From NCBI GenBank assembly GCA_036745275.1, contig DAIOGK010000041.1:1-17184 (forward strand): 17,184 bases of DNA. The letters run 5' to 3'. The position numbers were made by a program, and so were the translations under genes. The notes under the pieces are model-generated. The model saw only the letters and a program-made list of their open reading frames with translations. It ran no database searches and had not been told where the DNA came from. Positions 7,130 through 14,606 of this stretch are shown here, in pieces. The stretch comes from JAIUNP01 sp020161975 (GTDB taxonomy: Bacteria > Pseudomonadota > Alphaproteobacteria > Rhizobiales > Beijerinckiaceae). Every line of letters starts with the position of its first letter. Position 1 is the first letter of the stretch.

Positions 7130-8179
7130 ATGGCTGGCATCACAATTGACCGGATCGAGAAGCGATTCGGCGCGGTCACCGCCCTTAAGCAGCTCTCGCT
7201 GGAGGTCGCCGATGGGGAATTCCTCGCCCTTCTCGGCCCATCAGGTTGCGGCAAGACGACGCTGTTGCGCATCATTGCCGGGCTGGAAAGCCAGACGTCC
7301 GGGCGCGTCCTGATCGGGGGACGGGATGTCTCTGCCCTGCCGCCGCGTGAGCGCGGGCTGGCGATGGTATTCCAGAACTATGCGGTCTTCCCGCATATGA
7401 CCGTTTACGAGAACGTCGCCTTTGGCCTGCGGATGAAGGGGGCCAGCGATTCCGAGGTGAAAAAGCAGGTTGAGCGTGCCGCCGGCCTTCTGCATATCGA
7501 ACCTTATCTGGAGCGCTACCCGGCCAAGCTCTCCGGCGGTCAGCGCCAACGGGTGGCGGTGGCGCGGGCGCTTGCCGTGCAGCCAGCCGTGCTGCTGATG
7601 GACGAACCCCTGTCCAACCTCGACGCGCTTCTGCGTCTCGAAATGCGGTCCGAGCTTAAATCTGTCCTTGCCTCATCGGGCACCACAACGGTTTACGTGA
7701 CGCATGACCAGACCGAAGCGATGGGGCTCGCCGACCGGATCGCCGTAATGCACAAGGGCGTTATCGAACAGATCGACAAGCCGCAAACCCTCTATGAGCG
7801 TCCGGCCACGCGGTTTGTCGGCGGGTTCGTCGGCTCGCCGCCGATGAATTTCATCGATCTGCCCGTAAGTGGCAGCACAGCACGCCTCGGCGCATTTTCC
7901 TGCCCCGTCGCGATGGCCGGTGGCACGATCACGGCCGGCATTCGCGCAGAAGACATCACCATATCCGATAGCGGCGGCTTGCCCTTCGATGTCGGCGTGT
8001 GTGAACCCCTGGGCGCAACGTTGCTGCTGACCGGGCGGATCGAGGGGCAACTGGCGCGCGTGGCCGTGCGCCCGGATTCGTGCATCAGGCCCGGGGACAG
8101 GTTGGGCCTTGCGCCCGCGCTCGACCGGATCGTCTGGATCGACCCGAATGATGGCAGGGCACTGGGAGCCGCAGCATAA
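7130..8179 (+). CDS. ABC sugar transporter ATP-binding protein (MalK/UgpC-like)
   Basis: A 349-residue ATPase energising the transporter. All motifs are intact: Walker A GPSGCGKTT (36-44), Q-loop Gln82, signature LSGGQ (134-138), Walker B VLLMDEP (154-160) and the switch histidine His192. The C-terminal region from about 235 has the TOBE/OB-fold regulatory domain typical of the MalK/UgpC group, including GIRAEDI (270-276). The start at 7130 matches the family beginning; an earlier in-frame ATG at 7100 lies inside the permease gene and would add ten residues. No strong ribosome site is visible, so coupling with the permease stop at 7121 is likely. Confidence 0.92.
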   Translation: MAGITIDRIEKRFGAVTALKQLSLEVADGEFLALLGPSGCGKTTLLRIIAGLESQTSGRVLIGGRDVSALPPRERGLAMVFQNYAVFPHMTVYENVAFGLRMKGASDSEVKKQVERAAGLLHIEPYLERYPAKLSGGQRQRVAVARALAVQPAVLLMDEPLSNLDALLRLEMRSELKSVLASSGTTTVYVTHDQTEAMGLADRIAVMHKGVIEQIDKPQTLYERPATRFVGGFVGSPPMNFIDLPVSGSTARLGAFSCPVAMAGGTITAGIRAEDITISDSGGLPFDVGVCEPLGATLLLTGRIEGQLARVAVRPDSCIRPGDRLGLAPALDRIVWIDPNDGRALGAAA

Positions 8180-8184
8180 TTGTC

Positions 8185-9453
8185 ATGACGATGTTCAGCG
8201 ATACACACACGGCTCAGGCCAAAGCCATTCTCGCCGCCAATGATCGGGGCGGCTACACGGTGCCAACCCATGGGCTTTACCCGTTCCAGTGGAACTGGGA
8301 CTCGGCCTTTGTCGCGATGGGCTTTGCCACCTTCGACATCGATCGTGCGTTGCGCGAGCTGGAGCGCCTTGCCGAGGGCCAGTGGGCCGATGGCATGATC
8401 CCGCAGATTATCTTCCACACCCCTGCGGACAGCTACTTTCCCGGCCCGGAAGTGTGGGGCACACGCCACATCATCGCCACCTCCGGCATCACGCAGCCGC
8501 CGGTCTTCGCCTCCGCCCTGAAATTCATTGCCGAGCGGGCCGATGTCTCGTTTGAACCACGCATCCGTGCGCTGTTTGCCGTGGCGGATCGCTATCATCG
8601 CTGGTTTGCATCCGCGCGCGACCCCGAGGCGACAGGGCTCGTTTCGACCCTGCACAATTGGGAAACCGGACGCGACAACTCACCGGAGTGGGATATACCG
8701 TTCGCGCGCGTTCCCGAGACGACGACCACCGTGATTCGTCGCCGCGACACCGGCCATGTCGACGCCTCGATGCGCCCCACCGATGCCGATTACCGCCGCT
8801 ATATCCACCTCGTTGATCTCTATCGCTCGCTCGACTGGAATCCGGCCGCCATGCTGGCGAAAACACCGTTCCGCGTCGCTGATATTGGCACCAATGCCAT
8901 TCTTCTGGCGGCGGAAGAGGCGCTGCTGGCACTTCAACCGCGCTTTGGCGCGAGCAACTCGGAAGCGGACATCCGCGCCCGGATTTTACGCCTGTCGCGT
9001 GGCCTCTCCGGCCTCTGGAACGCGGATCACGGCTGGTATCTCTCGCGCGATCTGCTCGCATCGGCGCCCATCGCGGTCCGGACCTCCGCCGGGCTTCTGC
9101 CGTTGCTGACGAATGTACCAGATCGCGCGCATGTGGCCCATATGTCGGGCGTGGTCGACGCCCATCTTGATGCCGTATGCATGGGCATTGCCTCCACCTT
9201 GCCTGGGGAGCCAGGTTTTGAACCGAAGCGCTACTGGCGCGGTCCGGTCTGGGCCATCATCAACTGGATGATTGCAGAAGGTCTTGGCCGTCATGGGCAT
9301 CCAGCACTGGCCGAGCGCGTGCGGAAATCGACGGCCGAAGCCATCGAACGGCGCGGTTTCGGCGAGTACTTTGACCCCACGACCGGCGAGGCGCTGGGTG
9401 GGGCCACCTTTTCATGGACTGCGGCCATTCTTCTGATGCTGCGGGATCAGTAA
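8185..9453 (+). CDS. GH63-family alpha-glycosidase, probable glucosylglycerate (or mannosylglycerate) hydrolase
   Basis: A 422-residue cytoplasmic (alpha/alpha)6-barrel glycosidase with no signal peptide, fitting a protein that cleaves an imported glycoside. Motifs are LYPFQWNWDSAF (31-42), NWETGRDNS (158-166) with the candidate general acid Asp164, YWRGPVW (350-356), and GEYFDP (393-398) with the candidate general base Glu394. From memory, mycobacterial glucosylglycerate hydrolase (GgH) uses Tyr36, Asp43, Tyr88, Trp177, Asp182, Arg216, Tyr222, Tyr375, Trp376, Trp381 and Glu419. Each has a counterpart here with smoothly changing offset: Tyr32, Asp39, Tyr84, Trp159, Asp164, Arg197, Tyr203, Tyr350, Trp351, Trp356 and Glu394. 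The Arg/Tyr pair is the glycerate-recognition pair as I recall it. The gene starts 5 nt after the ATPase stop and ends the operon. Databases may label it trehalase-like or MGH1-like. Confidence 0.8.
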   Translation: MTMFSDTHTAQAKAILAANDRGGYTVPTHGLYPFQWNWDSAFVAMGFATFDIDRALRELERLAEGQWADGMIPQIIFHTPADSYFPGPEVWGTRHIIATSGITQPPVFASALKFIAERADVSFEPRIRALFAVADRYHRWFASARDPEATGLVSTLHNWETGRDNSPEWDIPFARVPETTTTVIRRRDTGHVDASMRPTDADYRRYIHLVDLYRSLDWNPAAMLAKTPFRVADIGTNAILLAAEEALLALQPRFGASNSEADIRARILRLSRGLSGLWNADHGWYLSRDLLASAPIAVRTSAGLLPLLTNVPDRAHVAHMSGVVDAHLDAVCMGIASTLPGEPGFEPKRYWRGPVWAIINWMIAEGLGRHGHPALAERVRKSTAEAIERRGFGEYFDPTTGEALGGATFSWTAAILLMLRDQ

Positions 9454-9527
9454 GTGGCAGCTCCGTTGCGCTCGACTGCCAGTTTGCTGCCGGGAATGCG
9501 TGAGAGCATTCAAACCGGGGCGATCCC

Positions 9528-9555
9528 GTATTGCATTGAAAGAATACAAAAATAC
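9528..9555. promoter_or_regulatory. AT-rich cluster of GTATT/AATAC half-sites upstream of the acyl-CoA dehydrogenase
   Basis: Within a 198-bp spacer (9454-9651), GTATT at 9528-9532 is inverted relative to AATAC at 9543-9547, with 10 nt between, and AATAC recurs at 9551-9555. The patch is notably AT-rich against its GC-rich surroundings. Such half-sites resemble operators of GntR- or TetR-type regulators, but no cognate regulator gene is adjacent. A separate 6-bp hairpin (GAATGC, 6-nt loop, GCATTC; 9494-9511) lies after the glycosidase gene without a T-run. Confidence 0.3.
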
Positions 9556-9651
9556 AAGGAGATTGAGCGTTCTTAATAATGAGAGCTGTGTGGCAGCGCC
9601 TCCGGTGCCGAGGCTCCGTCCCAAAGCCAAGAAGATAGGCAGGCAAACCGC

Positions 9652-11331
9652 ATGACTTCGGCAACTCCGTCCTTCGCCGTCCATCTCCACGACGTGCAGG
9701 CGCTGATCCGGGATTACGCGGCTCTTGCGCGCGAGCAGGCCGCCGGCATTCTGTTGGACAAGGGCAAGCTCAAGAGCGATGTCGCTGCGCGCAACCAACG
9801 TCTGCTGCATGGACTTGCCTGGACCTGCACGCTGTCTGAAGCTGCTGTGAGGGGTGCGGAATGGGGGCTGCGGCTGGCCGCCACCGGGAGGCTGGGCCCG
9901 GGCGAACGCGCTGTGCTTGGCATTGGCATCGGCGAATACCTGGACCAACTGACGCTTGGCGTCACCATGAGCCAGAACGAGGTGTTCCGCCCGCATGAGC
10001 TTGATCTTGAAGCAGCAGCCAACGCATTGCGCAGCGCGCCGGCGGCGCAGCACTTCATTCGCGCGGGGAATTCGGCAGACGCGCGCGCGGCGCTGATCGC
10101 CTTTGTTCGCGAAGGCGGGCGCATTGATGAGGCCTTGCCGGATGACGCTCTGAACATGGTGCGCGAACAATATCGCCGCTTCGCCAACATGCGCATTCTG
10201 CCCTACGCGCACGGCTGGCACCTTGCCGATGCGCTCATCCCCGACGAGATCGTCATCGAAATGGCGGAACTCGGCACCTTCGGCGTCTGCATTCCGGAGG
10301 AATACGGCGGCCTTGGTCTGGGCAAGATCGCGATGTGCATTGTCACCGAAGAGCTGAGCCGGGCCTGGATCGCCGCCGGATCGCTCGGTACGCGTTCGGA
10401 AATTGCCGGCGAACTGATCCTGCAAGGCGGCACACCGGAACAGAAAGCGTACTGGCTGCCGAAGATCGCCAGCGGTGAGGTTCTGCCGACGGCGGTTTTC
10501 ACCGAACCCGACACGGGCTCCGATCTTGGCAGCGTACGCACGAGAGCGAGCCGGCAGGCGGATGGAAGCTGGCGCATCAGCGGCGCGAAAACATGGATCA
10601 CCCATGCCGCGCGCTCGGACCTGATGACCGTGCTTGCGCGGTCCGGTGAAAAGCCCGGCTATGCCGGACTGTCGATGTTTTTGGCCGCCAAGAAGCGCGG
10701 CACAGGCGCCGATCCCTTCCCCAGCAATGGCATGAGCGGTTCGGAAATTGCTGTGCTCGGCTATCGCGGCATGAAGGAATACGACATCGCCTTCGACAAT
10801 TTTCCCGTGGCGTCCGATGGTCTTCTGGGCGCGGCCGAGGGGCAGGGCTTCAAGCAGTTGATGCAGACCTTCGAGGGCGCGCGTATCCAGACCGCCGCGC
10901 GGGCCGTGGGCGTAGCCTTTCGCGCCTATGACCTCGGGTTACAATATGCGTTGGACAGGAAGCAGTTTGGCCAATCGATCATCGGTTTTCCGCGCGTGTC
11001 TGACAAGCTGGCGTTGATGCTGGCCGAAACCGTGATGGCGCGGGAACTGACCTATTACGCCGCCAATGTGAAGGACAAGGCGCTGCGCTGCGACATCGAG
11101 GCAGGCATGGCCAAGCTGCTCGGCGCACGTGTCGCTTTCAGCAATGCCGATGTGGCGCTGCAAATCCACGGCGGCAACGGCTATGCACTGGAGTTCGAGA
11201 TTTCCCGCGTGTTCTGCGATGCCCGCATCCTCAACATCTTCGAGGGCGCGGCGGAGATTCAGGCGCAGGTGATCGGACGTGGGCTGCTGGAAAGGGTGAG
11301 CCCTGACGCCCAAAGAGCGAATGCGCGGTAA
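9652..11331 (+). CDS. Long acyl-CoA dehydrogenase, methylsuccinyl-CoA dehydrogenase (Mcd) type
   Basis: A 559-residue FAD flavoprotein. The C-terminal 390 residues are a complete acyl-CoA dehydrogenase core: FTEPDTGSDLG (283-293), GAKTWITHA (311-319), the QIHGGNGY segment (504-511) and the catalytic glutamate in IFEGAAEIQ (Glu531). Ahead of it lies an N-terminal helical extension of about 160 residues, with HGLAWTCT (53-60) and GIGEYLDQL (92-100). That extension and total length are the mark of (2S)-methylsuccinyl-CoA dehydrogenase, which makes mesaconyl-CoA in the ethylmalonyl-CoA pathway. No other gene of that pathway is nearby, so it may be a second copy or a paralogue acting on another branched dicarboxylyl-CoA. 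The gene has its own 198-bp upstream spacer and seems monocistronic. The start has only a weak ribosome site. Confidence 0.8.
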   Translation: MTSATPSFAVHLHDVQALIRDYAALAREQAAGILLDKGKLKSDVAARNQRLLHGLAWTCTLSEAAVRGAEWGLRLAATGRLGPGERAVLGIGIGEYLDQLTLGVTMSQNEVFRPHELDLEAAANALRSAPAAQHFIRAGNSADARAALIAFVREGGRIDEALPDDALNMVREQYRRFANMRILPYAHGWHLADALIPDEIVIEMAELGTFGVCIPEEYGGLGLGKIAMCIVTEELSRAWIAAGSLGTRSEIAGELILQGGTPEQKAYWLPKIASGEVLPTAVFTEPDTGSDLGSVRTRASRQADGSWRISGAKTWITHAARSDLMTVLARSGEKPGYAGLSMFLAAKKRGTGADPFPSNGMSGSEIAVLGYRGMKEYDIAFDNFPVASDGLLGAAEGQGFKQLMQTFEGARIQTAARAVGVAFRAYDLGLQYALDRKQFGQSIIGFPRVSDKLALMLAETVMARELTYYAANVKDKALRCDIEAGMAKLLGARVAFSNADVALQIHGGNGYALEFEISRVFCDARILNIFEGAAEIQAQVIGRGLLERVSPDAQRANAR

Positions 11332-11574
11332 TGCCGGCAAGGCGGGGGCGATATTTCCCTGCCGTGCAAAGCGCGCCGCAGGGTTGTCTTCCTGCGTCGA
11401 AAGCTGCGCCGCAGCCTGTGCCTCCGTGGCTTCACCGGCGACGCCCCATGTCTGGAAAGGCAACACCGCGCGCATCGCACGCTCAATTGGCTCGGGCCTG
11501 TCGTGAGGATCGCAATCCGGCAATCCACCAGCGAGACAATCCGCCCATTTCCCGAATCTTCGAAAGATCCCGAT
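11332..11574. other. Convergent intergenic spacer
   Basis: A 243-bp spacer between two converging genes. It contains an imperfect hairpin, CGGCA (11335-11339) with TGCCG (11360-11364), just after the acyl-CoA dehydrogenase stop, and a second short one (CGCAGG/CCTGCG, about 11386-11405). Neither has a T-run, so termination is uncertain. Short open frames exist on both strands but none carries a start with a ribosome site and a recognisable family. Confidence 0.4.
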
Positions 11575-13494
11575 TCAGGAGCTCTCATCCGGCCCCTGCG
11601 CCAACATGAACCGCTCGAAGAAGGCAGCCAGTCCACTGTGATCGTCGAGTGGCAGCACATGGGCCACATGCTGGTCGGGCCGCACCACCACCAGTGCGCC
11701 GTGGACGCGGTCGATCCCGCGCGCCACGAAGATATCAGGGCCATTCCTGAAATCAGGCGTGAACGCCTTTTCATAGTCGATCAGGCCGAACCTTCCCTTG
11801 CGCGGCAGCAGCATGAGCGGCAGGTCTTCAAGGCGCATGTCGCGATGCCCCTGCTGGAAGATGCCGCGAACATCGATCACGCTGTCGATGTTGGCCCCCT
11901 TTGGCGTGAAGCGTAGCACCGGAGACTGTGGCGATGTCGCAAGGAAGGCCATCAGGTTACGCATGTTCTCGCCGCTGCCATCGGCGAAGGCATAGAGCCT
12001 CCAGGCGCCGTCCGCGCGTGCAACGTGGCCGAGGTGAAGCGGTTTGCCATCGGCGAGCCGCACGACCGGCGCCGAGTGAAAGCGCATCCCGATGGGAAAC
12101 CCCTTGGCCAGCGCCTGATGCGTTCCGGTCGCTGTCAGATAGGTTTCCGGCGGATAATGCGTCGCAACCCCGGCCGTGTATCGCCCGGACCTGACGAAAT
12201 AGGCCTGCAACTCCGCTGGGTCGACTCCGCCGCGCTCGGGATGGGCCGGATCCTTCGGCGGCGAAGCCATGATCTTCGACCATTCCCGGTCAAAGTCGAT
12301 CAGCCTTTGCGCAACGGCGTGACGTTCCTCGGTATAGGTGCGCAGCAGTTCCGGGCGTGAGCGCCCCTCCAGCACTGCGGCAAGTTTCCAGCCGAGATTA
12401 TAGGTATCCTGCATGGAAACATTCATGCCCTGGCCGGCCTTGGCGCTGTGCGTGTGGCAGGCATCGCCGGCGATGAAGACACGCGGATCCCGCCGGTGTC
12501 GCTCTTCGACAGGCACATCGTCAAAGCGGTCCGTCACGCGTTGGCCCACCTGATAGACCGCGAACCAGGCAACGCTGCGCACATCGAGCGTATAGGGATG
12601 CAGTACGCGCCGCGCGGTCGCAAGGACGCTCTCCTGCGTATGTCGGCGCACATCCTCGCGGTTATTTGGGTCAAGATCGCCCATATCGACATAAAGGCGC
12701 ACCATGTAGCCGCCTTCACGCGGGATCAGCAGGATGTTCCCCTCGGACTTCGATTGGATCGCAGCCTTCAGGCGGATATCTGGAAAGTTCGTTTCCGCCA
12801 GAACATCGACGACGCCCCAGGCATGGTTGGCGAAATCTCCCTTCGGCACAGCGCCGATGGCTTCGCGCACCTTGCTGCGCGCACCATCGCAACCGACAAC
12901 GTATTTCGCACGCACGATTCTGACCTCGCCGGTCGCGACATGCTTCATCACCGCCGCGACCGGATGCTCGCCAGAGCTCTCGATCGTCAGGGTCTCGAAG
13001 GCCCAGCCGAAATCAGGGCGAAGCCGCGTCGGTGATTTCTCCGCAAACTCCTGAAGGAAGTGCAGCAGCCGGGCCTGATTGACGATGAGATGGGGAAACT
13101 CCGACAGCCCGTCCTCGGTGTCCTGCACACGGCCGGTCCGAACGATTTTCGACGGATCATCCTTGGAAGGACGCCAGAAGACGGTCTCATTGACCCAATA
13201 GCCTTCCCGAACCATCTTTTCGCTGAGACCGAAAGCCTCGAACGTCTCCACGGTGCGGCAGGCAACGCCATCGGCCTGTCCAATCTGCAAAGGCCCTTCG
13301 CGCCGCTCGACAAGGCGCGTTGTGAGGCCCGGAAAGGTCGCCAACTGCGCCGCGAGCAACATGCCGGCGGGGCCGGCACCGACGATCAGCACGTCCAGGG
13401 TCTCAGGCAGTTCCGCCGAGCGCTGTCCAGCTCCGGGTGCTTCAGCGAGAAGGTCGGGATCGCCGGTCGAGTATCCGTCGAGATAAAATTGCAT
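11575..13494 (-). CDS. mobA: FAD-dependent aromatic monooxygenase, MobA-like 3-hydroxybenzoate 4-monooxygenase
   Basis: A 639-residue flavoprotein hydroxylase that would convert 3-hydroxybenzoate to protocatechuate with NADPH and O2. Domains in order are an FAD-binding GAGPAG (39-44) after DVLIV, the substrate/FAD region with QDTEDGLSEFPH (124-135), the DG motif VVGCDGARSKVR (199-210), the second FAD motif RVFIAGDACHTHSAKAGQGMN (338-358, written here in part: GDACHTHS), and a C-terminal thioredoxin-like domain of the phenol hydroxylase type ending near ALVVVRPDQHVAHVLPL. From memory, Comamonas testosteroni MobA is also 639 residues and matches along its length, for example in QADGVACRT and the C-terminal RPDQ-x-VA-x-VLPL. 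AGGAGG lies 6 nt before the start. No protocatechuate-pathway gene or MarR-type mobR is adjacent. Phenol hydroxylase is the alternative label. Confidence 0.85.
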   Translation of the reverse strand: MQFYLDGYSTGDPDLLAEAPGAGQRSAELPETLDVLIVGAGPAGMLLAAQLATFPGLTTRLVERREGPLQIGQADGVACRTVETFEAFGLSEKMVREGYWVNETVFWRPSKDDPSKIVRTGRVQDTEDGLSEFPHLIVNQARLLHFLQEFAEKSPTRLRPDFGWAFETLTIESSGEHPVAAVMKHVATGEVRIVRAKYVVGCDGARSKVREAIGAVPKGDFANHAWGVVDVLAETNFPDIRLKAAIQSKSEGNILLIPREGGYMVRLYVDMGDLDPNNREDVRRHTQESVLATARRVLHPYTLDVRSVAWFAVYQVGQRVTDRFDDVPVEERHRRDPRVFIAGDACHTHSAKAGQGMNVSMQDTYNLGWKLAAVLEGRSRPELLRTYTEERHAVAQRLIDFDREWSKIMASPPKDPAHPERGGVDPAELQAYFVRSGRYTAGVATHYPPETYLTATGTHQALAKGFPIGMRFHSAPVVRLADGKPLHLGHVARADGAWRLYAFADGSGENMRNLMAFLATSPQSPVLRFTPKGANIDSVIDVRGIFQQGHRDMRLEDLPLMLLPRKGRFGLIDYEKAFTPDFRNGPDIFVARGIDRVHGALVVVRPDQHVAHVLPLDDHSGLAAFFERFMLAQGPDESS

Positions 13495-13911
13495 CGCGCT
13501 CCTCCAGGTCCCGTTGGGGACTGCGGCCTTGGCCAGGGAATGATTGCCTTCGCAGTTTCAATGGTTATAAATTACGATAATCAGCATACTGTCAATCAAG
13601 AAGTTGGCCTTTGGGCGGCGTGAGGCATCCAACGTCGTCCTGATGGTCGCGATATCGTCTGGAAGCAGGGCTGGCGGCGTTGGCGCTATGAGCGACGAAC
13701 CGTCCGGAAAGCAGCAACGCCGTTGGTGCGAGCTTGAGGATTTCGACCGCTTCCGGCACGCGCGGTCTTGGTGGCAGGCCGTTCGGCTGGTCTGGCGCGA
13801 TCCGTAGAGAACGGACTTCGTTTTCCAGTAGCCAAGATGCAGGATTTTGGCATTCTGCTTCCATTGTCGGCCAATTGGTGAATTGGGCATTAGGGAAAAC
13901 GGGAGCAGCGC
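13495..13911. other. 417-bp gene-poor region between mobA-like and CDGSH genes
   Basis: This divergent spacer holds the control region of the monooxygenase gene on minus and of the CDGSH gene on plus. Several open frames of 60-110 codons cross it on both strands (for example minus 13592-13864 and plus 13604-13807). None matches a family I recognise or has a convincing ribosome site, and they overlap each other in different frames. It could contain a decayed regulator gene, as mobA-type genes often lie beside a regulator, but I cannot support a specific one. Confidence 0.4.
13567..13595 (-). promoter_or_regulatory. Candidate promoter/operator of the mobA-like gene
   Basis: On the minus strand TTGACA (13595-13590) is a perfect -35 box; TTTATA (13571-13566) follows after 18 nt and is a plausible -10. 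Between them lies ATTACGATAAT (13571-13581), an 11-bp palindrome with a central CGA that would suit a dimeric regulator. The stretch is markedly AT-rich. The start of the gene is about 70 nt downstream. Confidence 0.4.
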
Positions 13912-14598
13912 ATGGCGCAGGATTTCAAAATCAAGATTGCGAAGGACGGCCCCTATCTGGTCAGCGGCCCGGTGCTGCTCAAGGAGCAGACCATCATCAC
14001 CGATGCAAACGGCGGTTCAGTGGACTGGAAGGTCACGCGCACATTCGACAAGCCGGCTCCTTATGCGCTGTGTCGCTGCGGACAATCGCGAAACAAGCCG
14101 TATTGTGACGGAACCCACGCAAAAGTCGGCTTTGACGGCACGGAAACGGCGAACAGGGCAGATTATGTCGATCAGGCCGAGCTCATGCGCGGCCCCCGTC
14201 TGTCCCTTTCGGATCAGGAAAACCTCTGCGCTTTCGCCCGCTTCTGCGATCCCAATGGCCGGGTGTGGAACGAGGTTTCCGAAACCGACGATCCTGAGGT
14301 TGCCCGGGTCTTCGTGCCGCAGGTGAACAAATGCTCGTCCGGACGCCTGGTCGCGTGGGACAACGCTACCGGAAAGCCACTTGAAGAGAAGCGCGAACCT
14401 CAGGTCAGCATCACGCAGGATCCGGCTGAAGGTTGCTCCGGCCCGATCTGGGTCGAAGGCGGCATTGCCATCGAGGCCGCAGACGGCGCCGTCTATGAAG
14501 AGCGCAACCGCGTGACCCTGTGCCGTTGTGGTCAATCCAGCAACAAGCCGTTTTGCGATGGGACGCATGCTTCGATGAAGTTTTCGGACAGGGCCTGA
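13912..14598 (+). CDS. Double CDGSH iron-sulfur protein
   Basis: A 228-residue soluble protein with two zinc-finger-like CDGSH motifs that each bind a 2Fe-2S cluster through three cysteines and one histidine. Motif 1 is CRCGQSRNKPYCDGTH (Cys54, Cys56, Cys65, His69). Motif 2 is CRCGQSSNKPFCDGTH (Cys204, Cys206, Cys215, His219). The linker has four further cysteines (106, 112, 141, 175), including FCDP and KCSSGRL, found in this bacterial architecture and possibly holding another site. Such proteins are thought to act in electron transfer or redox/iron sensing; no exact role is known to me. The start has GGGAG (13901-13905) 6 nt upstream. It stands alone, convergent with the LysR gene 8 nt away. 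Partnering with the neighbouring monooxygenase as an electron carrier is unlikely, since that class takes electrons directly from NAD(P)H. Confidence 0.9.
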   Translation: MAQDFKIKIAKDGPYLVSGPVLLKEQTIITDANGGSVDWKVTRTFDKPAPYALCRCGQSRNKPYCDGTHAKVGFDGTETANRADYVDQAELMRGPRLSLSDQENLCAFARFCDPNGRVWNEVSETDDPEVARVFVPQVNKCSSGRLVAWDNATGKPLEEKREPQVSITQDPAEGCSGPIWVEGGIAIEAADGAVYEERNRVTLCRCGQSSNKPFCDGTHASMKFSDRA

Positions 14599-14606
14599 GG
14601 ATCCGA

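Noticed and set aside
9598..9614. GCCTC/GAGGC hairpin upstream of the acyl-CoA dehydrogenase as a riboswitch or terminator
   Set aside because: Only 5 bp of stem, no T-run and no larger conserved fold visible.
10939..11523. Minus-strand open frame of 194 codons overlapping the end of the acyl-CoA dehydrogenase
   Set aside because: Most of it is antisense to a well-supported gene and the non-overlapping part resembles no family I know.
13592..13864. Minus-strand open frame of 90 codons upstream of the mobA-like gene
   Set aside because: No recognisable family, no clear ribosome site, and competing open frames in other phases; a GC-rich chance frame is the simpler reading.
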